Source: an uncultured Polynucleobacter sp.
Lineage (GTDB): Bacteria; Pseudomonadota; Gammaproteobacteria; Burkholderiales; Burkholderiaceae
Reading direction: 5' to 3'
Length of the DNA: 9,437 nucleotides
Assembly: GCA_937996825.1 (NCBI GenBank)
Contig: CALKUJ010000232.1
Coordinates: 1 to 9,437 of the forward strand
The notes beneath the pieces were generated by a model. That model was not told the origin of the DNA, made no database searches, and saw nothing but the letters and a program-made list of their open reading frames with translations. Each line of letters opens with the position of its first letter. Positions within the stretch are counted from its first letter, which is position 1. This document shows positions 6,049 to 9,437 of the stretch, piece by piece. Made by a program: the position numbers and the translations under genes.

Positions 6049-6100
6049 GTCTTTATTAATCTGGTTCAGGGGTTAATCAAATATTTAGTTTCAATCAGGT

Positions 6101-7162
6101 TCAAGCAGTAGCGTTCTTCTTGGCTAAATCAGCGGCAGATGTGAAGGCGTCCGCATAAAACTCATCAGCTGGTAAGTGACATTTTGCAACGAAATCGTTT
6201 TTAGCGGATTCAATCACAATCGGTGCGCCGCAGGCATACACTTGGTAGGCTGACATGTCTGGATTATCTTCCATTGCGGCCACATGAACAAAGCCTGTGC
6301 GACCAGTCCATTGATCTTCAGGGGTAGCGTCTGAAGCAACCGGAATGTATGTGAAATTAGGGATTTCTTTCGCCCATGATTGGCATAGGGCGTCGCGATA
6401 AAAATCTTTTGGTCGACGACCGCCCCAGTAAAGCTTCACTGGACGAGTAATGCCTGAGTGGCGCATGTGCTCAATGATGCCTCTGATAGGTGCAAAGCCG
6501 GTGCCTGAGGCAATAAAAATGATTGGCTTATCAGAGTCCTCGCGCAAGAAGAAGCTGCCCATAGGGCCTTCAAAACGCAAAATATCTTTTTCTTTGAGGG
6601 TTGTGCCGTTCTCAGTTTTGCCAAACACAAAGTCAGTGAATGAGCCACCAGGCATATGTCTGATATGCAACTCTAAAGGACCTTCCTCATGAGGAGCGCT
6701 GGCAATGGAGTAAGCACGACGTTTGTCTTTTAATAAAAACTCAATGTACTGGCCAGCTAAATACTGAAACTTCTCAGTAGCAGGAAGTTGTAGTTTGACA
6801 ATCACCACATCATCGGCAGCTTGCTCTAGGCTGGCAACGCGACATGGAATCTTCTTGATGGTGACGTCCCCATTCAATGGAACCTCTTTCACATCAATCA
6901 CCAAATCTGACTCAGCTTTCGCGCAGCAAAATAGGGCGCAACCATTGAAAGCTTCTTCCGCAGTCAGAGCTTTTTCTTGGTGTTGACCATGTGAGACCTG
7001 ACCAGACTCAATCTTGCCCTTGCAAGAGCCGCAAGCACCATTTTTGCAACCATAAGGTAAATTGATGCCTTGACGCATCGCGGCTTCTAAAACAGTTTCA
7101 TCGCCGTTGGCACTAAATGTTTTTCCACTGGTTTTAATGGTAATTTGGTAAGACACTGACAT
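6101..7162 (-). CDS. 2Fe-2S/FAD/NAD(P)H oxidoreductase (AscD/CDP-glucoseen reductase-like)
   Basis: A 353-residue single-chain electron-transfer flavoprotein with three modules. A plant-type ferredoxin domain (1-95) has YGCKNGACGSCKG (C39, C44, C47) and the fourth ligand in LFCCAK (C79). An FAD-binding domain (about 103-205) has RRAYSIASAP (149-157) and GPMGSFFL. An NAD(P)H domain (about 212-345) has IASGTGFAPIRGII, YACGAP and EFYADAF. This order matches oxygenase reductases and the proteins usually labelled CDP-6-deoxy-delta-3,4-glucoseen reductase in Burkholderiales. No ascarylose genes are nearby, so that name is probably historical. It may feed electrons to an oxygenase or desaturase. Start: AAGGA directly touches ATG 7162, while GTG 7156 (codon 3) has the ideal 6-nt spacing, so the protein may be 351 residues. 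It could be co-transcribed with the downstream aminotransferase gene. Confidence 0.88.
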   Translation of the reverse strand: MSVSYQITIKTSGKTFSANGDETVLEAAMRQGINLPYGCKNGACGSCKGKIESGQVSHGQHQEKALTAEEAFNGCALFCCAKAESDLVIDVKEVPLNGDVTIKKIPCRVASLEQAADDVVIVKLQLPATEKFQYLAGQYIEFLLKDKRRAYSIASAPHEEGPLELHIRHMPGGSFTDFVFGKTENGTTLKEKDILRFEGPMGSFFLREDSDKPIIFIASGTGFAPIRGIIEHMRHSGITRPVKLYWGGRRPKDFYRDALCQSWAKEIPNFTYIPVASDATPEDQWTGRTGFVHVAAMEDNPDMSAYQVYACGAPIVIESAKNDFVAKCHLPADEFYADAFTSAADLAKKNATA

Positions 7163-7167
7163 TCCTT
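7163..7167 (-). promoter_or_regulatory. Shine-Dalgarno abutting the reductase ATG
   Basis: AAGGA on the minus strand with zero spacing to the ATG at 7162, but 6 nt from an in-frame GTG at 7156. By spacing alone, GTG is the better initiation codon. Confidence 0.55.
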
Positions 7168-7191
7168 TTTTAAAGCATTACGATTGAGTTT

Positions 7192-8064
7192 ATGCAACGT
7201 ATTGGTAAACCTAGAATTCTTATCGTTGGTTGTGGCGACGTTGGTATGCGCTTGCTGCCGCTATTGGTGAAGAAATACCGAGTGTTTGCTCTGACTTCTT
7301 CAACCAGCAGGATGTCGGCATTGAGACAGGCTGGGGCAATTCCTATTCACGGGAACCTTGACCAGCCAGAGACTCTATGGCGTTTACCTCACTTGGCTGC
7401 CCAAGTGATCCATTTGGCCCCGCCAGCTACTCAAGGCCATCAAGATCGTCGTACAAGTAACTTGCTGTCAATTTTATCTCACGGGGCAGGATTTATCAGG
7501 CAACTGATTTATATCAGCACCACTGGCGTCTACGGGGATTGTCAGGGTGCCTTGATCGACGAAACCAAAACCTTGAACCCAAGCACGGCTCGAGCTCAAA
7601 GAAGGGTGTCTGCCGAGCAGCAAATCAGGGCATGGGGCATGTCAGGGGTTCAGACCCATATCTTGAGAGTGCCAGGCATTTACGCAGGGGATCGCTTGCC
7701 TATCGAAAGGTTAGGGCGCGGCACCCCTGTGCTCAACGCTGATGAGGATGTCTATACCAATCATGTCAATGCTGATGATTTAGCAAGATTGATCACATAT
7801 GTTTTATGGAGAGGTAAATCTCAGCGCGTCATCAATGCGTGTGATGATAGTCAGCTAAAGATGGCAGATTATTTTGACTTGATCGCTGAAAAAATGAATT
7901 TACCAAAACCACCAAGAGCATCGAGACAAGACTTGGGCGCACAGCTAGATCCCATGATGCTGTCATTCATGAGTGAGTCGCGACGCATTCAGAATAAACG
8001 CCTAAAAGAACTCAGATTTAAACTTCAGTACCCAACAGTCAAAGACTGTTTGGAGACTCTCTAA
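7192..8064 (+). CDS. YeeZ-like atypical SDR, NAD(P)-dependent epimerase/dehydratase family
   Basis: A 290-residue Rossmann-fold protein of the extended/atypical short-chain dehydrogenase group, resembling E. coli YeeZ. The dinucleotide-binding motif is VGCGDVG (12-18). A later conserved strand reads IYISTTGVYGD (106-116), followed by DET and by a PGIYAGDRLP segment (161-170). The C-terminus has the helix and RFKLQYPT ending seen in YeeZ-type proteins. The tyrosine of GVYGD is not followed by a lysine four residues on (YGDCQ), so the classical YxxxK pair is incomplete, as in other atypical SDRs. Binding without sugar-epimerase chemistry is therefore possible. Substrate unknown. It starts 29 bp from the divergent reductase gene with only a weak GAG as Shine-Dalgarno. 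The glycine motif at residue 12 makes a later start unlikely. It converges on glnS, 36 bp between stops. Confidence 0.82.
   Translation: MQRIGKPRILIVGCGDVGMRLLPLLVKKYRVFALTSSTSRMSALRQAGAIPIHGNLDQPETLWRLPHLAAQVIHLAPPATQGHQDRRTSNLLSILSHGAGFIRQLIYISTTGVYGDCQGALIDETKTLNPSTARAQRRVSAEQQIRAWGMSGVQTHILRVPGIYAGDRLPIERLGRGTPVLNADEDVYTNHVNADDLARLITYVLWRGKSQRVINACDDSQLKMADYFDLIAEKMNLPKPPRASRQDLGAQLDPMMLSFMSESRRIQNKRLKELRFKLQYPTVKDCLETL
8034..8050. repeat. Hairpin in the last codons of the SDR gene
   Basis: AACAGTC (8034-8040), AAA loop, GACTGTT (8044-8050): a perfect 7-bp stem inside the coding end. It stands just before a second hairpin at 8061-8086, and the two share complementary AAAGAC/GTCTTT segments, so they could also pair with each other. 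Confidence 0.45.
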
Positions 8065-8086
8065 AGACGCTTGCAGCAGTCTTTAG
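8061..8086. terminator. Possible non-canonical terminator hairpin between the SDR gene and glnS
   Basis: CTAAAGAC (8061-8068) is the exact reverse complement of GTCTTTAG (8079-8086), with a 10-base loop. The left arm contains the SDR stop codon. It sits between convergent genes, where a shared terminator is expected. No T-run follows on either strand, so it is weaker than the 2078-2105 terminator and may instead stabilise 3' ends. Confidence 0.4.
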
Positions 8087-8100
8087 AAGATCTTAATGAT

Positions 8101-9437
8101 TTATTTCCAAGTGTCTTTCAGACCGACACACAAGTTAAAGACTGGATGTGCGCTTGTGTGATCAATTCGATCGGCCACAAAATAACCATGACGTTCAAAT
8201 TGGAAGCGCTGTTCAGCTTGCGCATTCTTTAGACTTGGCTCTAAGTAAGCATGCAAAACTTGTTTTGAATCTTGATTGATCGCGTCCAAGAAATTTTTGT
8301 CTCCACTGTCCGGATGAGGGTCTGTGAACAAGCGATCGTAGACACGGATCTCTGCTTTGATACCTTCTTTGGCGCTGACCCAGTGAAGATTGCCCTTCAC
8401 TTTGTAGTTGTTTGATTCAGGTGTGCCACTCTTGCTATCAGGGAAGTAATTCGCATGAACCGCAATCACTTTGCCGCTGGCATCGGTGTCATAGCCTGTG
8501 CATTCAATCACAAAGCCATGACGCAAACGCACCCGACTACCTGCTTCGCCATTCTTTGGCGGGTATAACCTGAAGAAACCTTTGATTGGTTCGACCATGA
8601 AGTCATCTTCTTCGATCCAAAGTTCTTTGCTGAGGTTGAAGTCGCGTCGGCCCCAGTCCTCATGGTGAGGATGTTTGGGTGCAGAGCAAGGCTCACTGTG
8701 ATTGGCATCAAAGTTATCAATGATCAGTTTTAAAGGCTTTAAGACCACAAAGGCACGCTCAGCCTTGGCATCTAGATCATCTCGCAATGCTTGCTCAAGC
8801 ACAGACATATCAATCCAGCTATCTGCTTTAGATACACCAATACGTTCACAGAACAAACGAATACTTTCAGGCGTGAAGCCACGACGTCTGATACCTACCA
8901 AAGTTGGCATGCGCGGGTCATCCCAGCCATCCACTCGTTTTTCTTCAACCAACTGCAATAGCTTGCGCTTACTGGTGATGGCATAAGTCAAATTCAAACG
9001 CGCGAACTCATATTGCTTTGGCAAGGGATCTTTAAAGACGCCAATTTCTTTAAGCGCTTCTAACACCCAGTCATAGAGCGGGCGATTATTTTCGAACTCC
9101 AAGGTACAAATGGAGTGAGTGATATTTTCTAAAGCATCTGAAATGCAATGAGTGAAGTCATAAAGCGGATAAATGCACCACTTATCACCGGTGCGATGAT
9201 GGTGGGCGTGACGAATTCTGTAAATCACGGGGTCACGTAAAACAATGTTCGGGTGCTTCATGTCGATTTTGAGTCTCAAGACATGAGCGCCATCTGGATA
9301 CTTGCCAGATTTCATTTCTCGAAACATGGCCAAGTTTTCTTGGCTGCTGCGATTTCTAAATGGGCTATCAGTACCGAGTTGAGTGAAGTTGCCACGATTT
9401 TTATGAATATCGTCAGCAGATTGGCTGTCAACATACG
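8101..9437 (-). CDS. glnS: Glutaminyl-tRNA synthetase (C-terminal part)
   Basis: The frame is open to the right edge and the start lies outside. Upstream of the first internal start-like codon (TTG 9333) the frame still encodes typical GlnRS sequence, YVDSQSADDIHKNRGN and TDSPFRNRS, so 9333 is not the start. About 445 residues are visible of a usual 550-590. The enzyme charges tRNA-Gln with glutamine in the cytoplasm. Visible hallmarks are GDKWCIYPLYDFTHCISDAL (catalytic core), the KMSKS equivalent ITSKRKL (near base 8970), WDDPRMPTLVGIRRRG, and the C-terminal beta-barrel anticodon-binding region with LHWVSA, EIRVYDRLF and FQFERHGYF. It ends VGLKDTWK. The HIGH motif would lie beyond the window. 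Identity as GlnRS rather than GluRS is supported by the beta-barrel C-terminus. Direct Gln charging implies this organism does not depend solely on the GatCAB route for tRNA-Gln. Confidence 0.96.
   Translation of the reverse strand, partial: YVDSQSADDIHKNRGNFTQLGTDSPFRNRSSQENLAMFREMKSGKYPDGAHVLRLKIDMKHPNIVLRDPVIYRIRHAHHHRTGDKWCIYPLYDFTHCISDALENITHSICTLEFENNRPLYDWVLEALKEIGVFKDPLPKQYEFARLNLTYAITSKRKLLQLVEEKRVDGWDDPRMPTLVGIRRRGFTPESIRLFCERIGVSKADSWIDMSVLEQALRDDLDAKAERAFVVLKPLKLIIDNFDANHSEPCSAPKHPHHEDWGRRDFNLSKELWIEEDDFMVEPIKGFFRLYPPKNGEAGSRVRLRHGFVIECTGYDTDASGKVIAVHANYFPDSKSGTPESNNYKVKGNLHWVSAKEGIKAEIRVYDRLFTDPHPDSGDKNFLDAINQDSKQVLHAYLEPSLKNAQAEQRFQFERHGYFVADRIDHTSAHPVFNLCVGLKDTWK

Noticed and set aside
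6049..6100. Independent promoter for the argD-like gene in the 52-bp gap
   Set aside because: TTGATT and TAATAA-like pieces can be picked out, but the spacing and matches are no better than expected in AT-rich DNA.
9331..9333. TTG as the start of glnS
   Set aside because: In-frame sequence upstream to the window edge encodes conserved GlnRS residues, so the gene is cut by the window, not short.
1..9437. Mobile element, CRISPR array, tRNA/rRNA gene, toxin-antitoxin or defence module
   Set aside because: I saw no regularly spaced repeats, cloverleaf sequences, transposase or integrase motifs. Nearly all sequence is accounted for by recognisable core genes.

Overview
This window looks like an ordinary housekeeping stretch of a betaproteobacterial chromosome, most likely Burkholderiales and possibly a Polynucleobacter-like freshwater organism. 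That placement is inference. It rests on a mid-40s GC feel (not computed), strong Shine-Dalgarno sequences on the ribosomal protein genes, the protein sequences, and the gene set: an RsmB-type methyltransferase, a His-box desaturase, rpmB-rpmG, radC, fkpB-ispH, an ArgD-like aminotransferase, an AscD-like iron-sulfur flavoreductase, a YeeZ-like epimerase and glnS.

Layout. From the left edge to base 689 is the 3' end of a 16S rRNA m5C methyltransferase gene (+). A 142-bp AT-rich gap with a good extended -10 promoter leads to a membrane fatty-acid desaturase (832-2031, +). A strong, symmetric Rho-independent terminator (2078-2105) separates it from the convergent rpmB-rpmG pair (-), which has its own extended -10 promoter. 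Further upstream on the minus strand lies radC, which stands head-to-head with the fkpB-ispH pair (+, TAAATG junction). ispH converges on an argD-like gene (-), which is downstream of an Fe-S/FAD/NAD reductase gene (-). That reductase gene diverges after only 29 bp from an atypical SDR epimerase gene (+). The SDR gene converges on glnS (-), which runs off the right edge.

How the genes relate. Most are independent core functions: ribosome assembly (rRNA methylation, L28, L33), glutaminyl-tRNA supply, isoprenoid precursor synthesis (IspH), arginine/ornithine metabolism and membrane lipid desaturation. Only rpmB-rpmG, fkpB-ispH and possibly reductase-argD look co-transcribed. No mobile elements, tRNA or rRNA genes, CRISPR arrays or defence genes were seen, and no intergenic gap exceeds about 142 bp.

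I found no convincing undescribed system. The points worth a second look concern gene starts and overlapping control. radC has no ATG, GTG or TTG codon that keeps its conserved N-terminus, and an ATT codon is the best candidate. The putative fkpB promoter predicts transcription starting at or next to the fkpB ATG (a leaderless message). The reductase gene has a Shine-Dalgarno sequence touching its ATG but ideally placed for a GTG two codons later. Paired hairpins sit at the SDR/glnS convergent junction.
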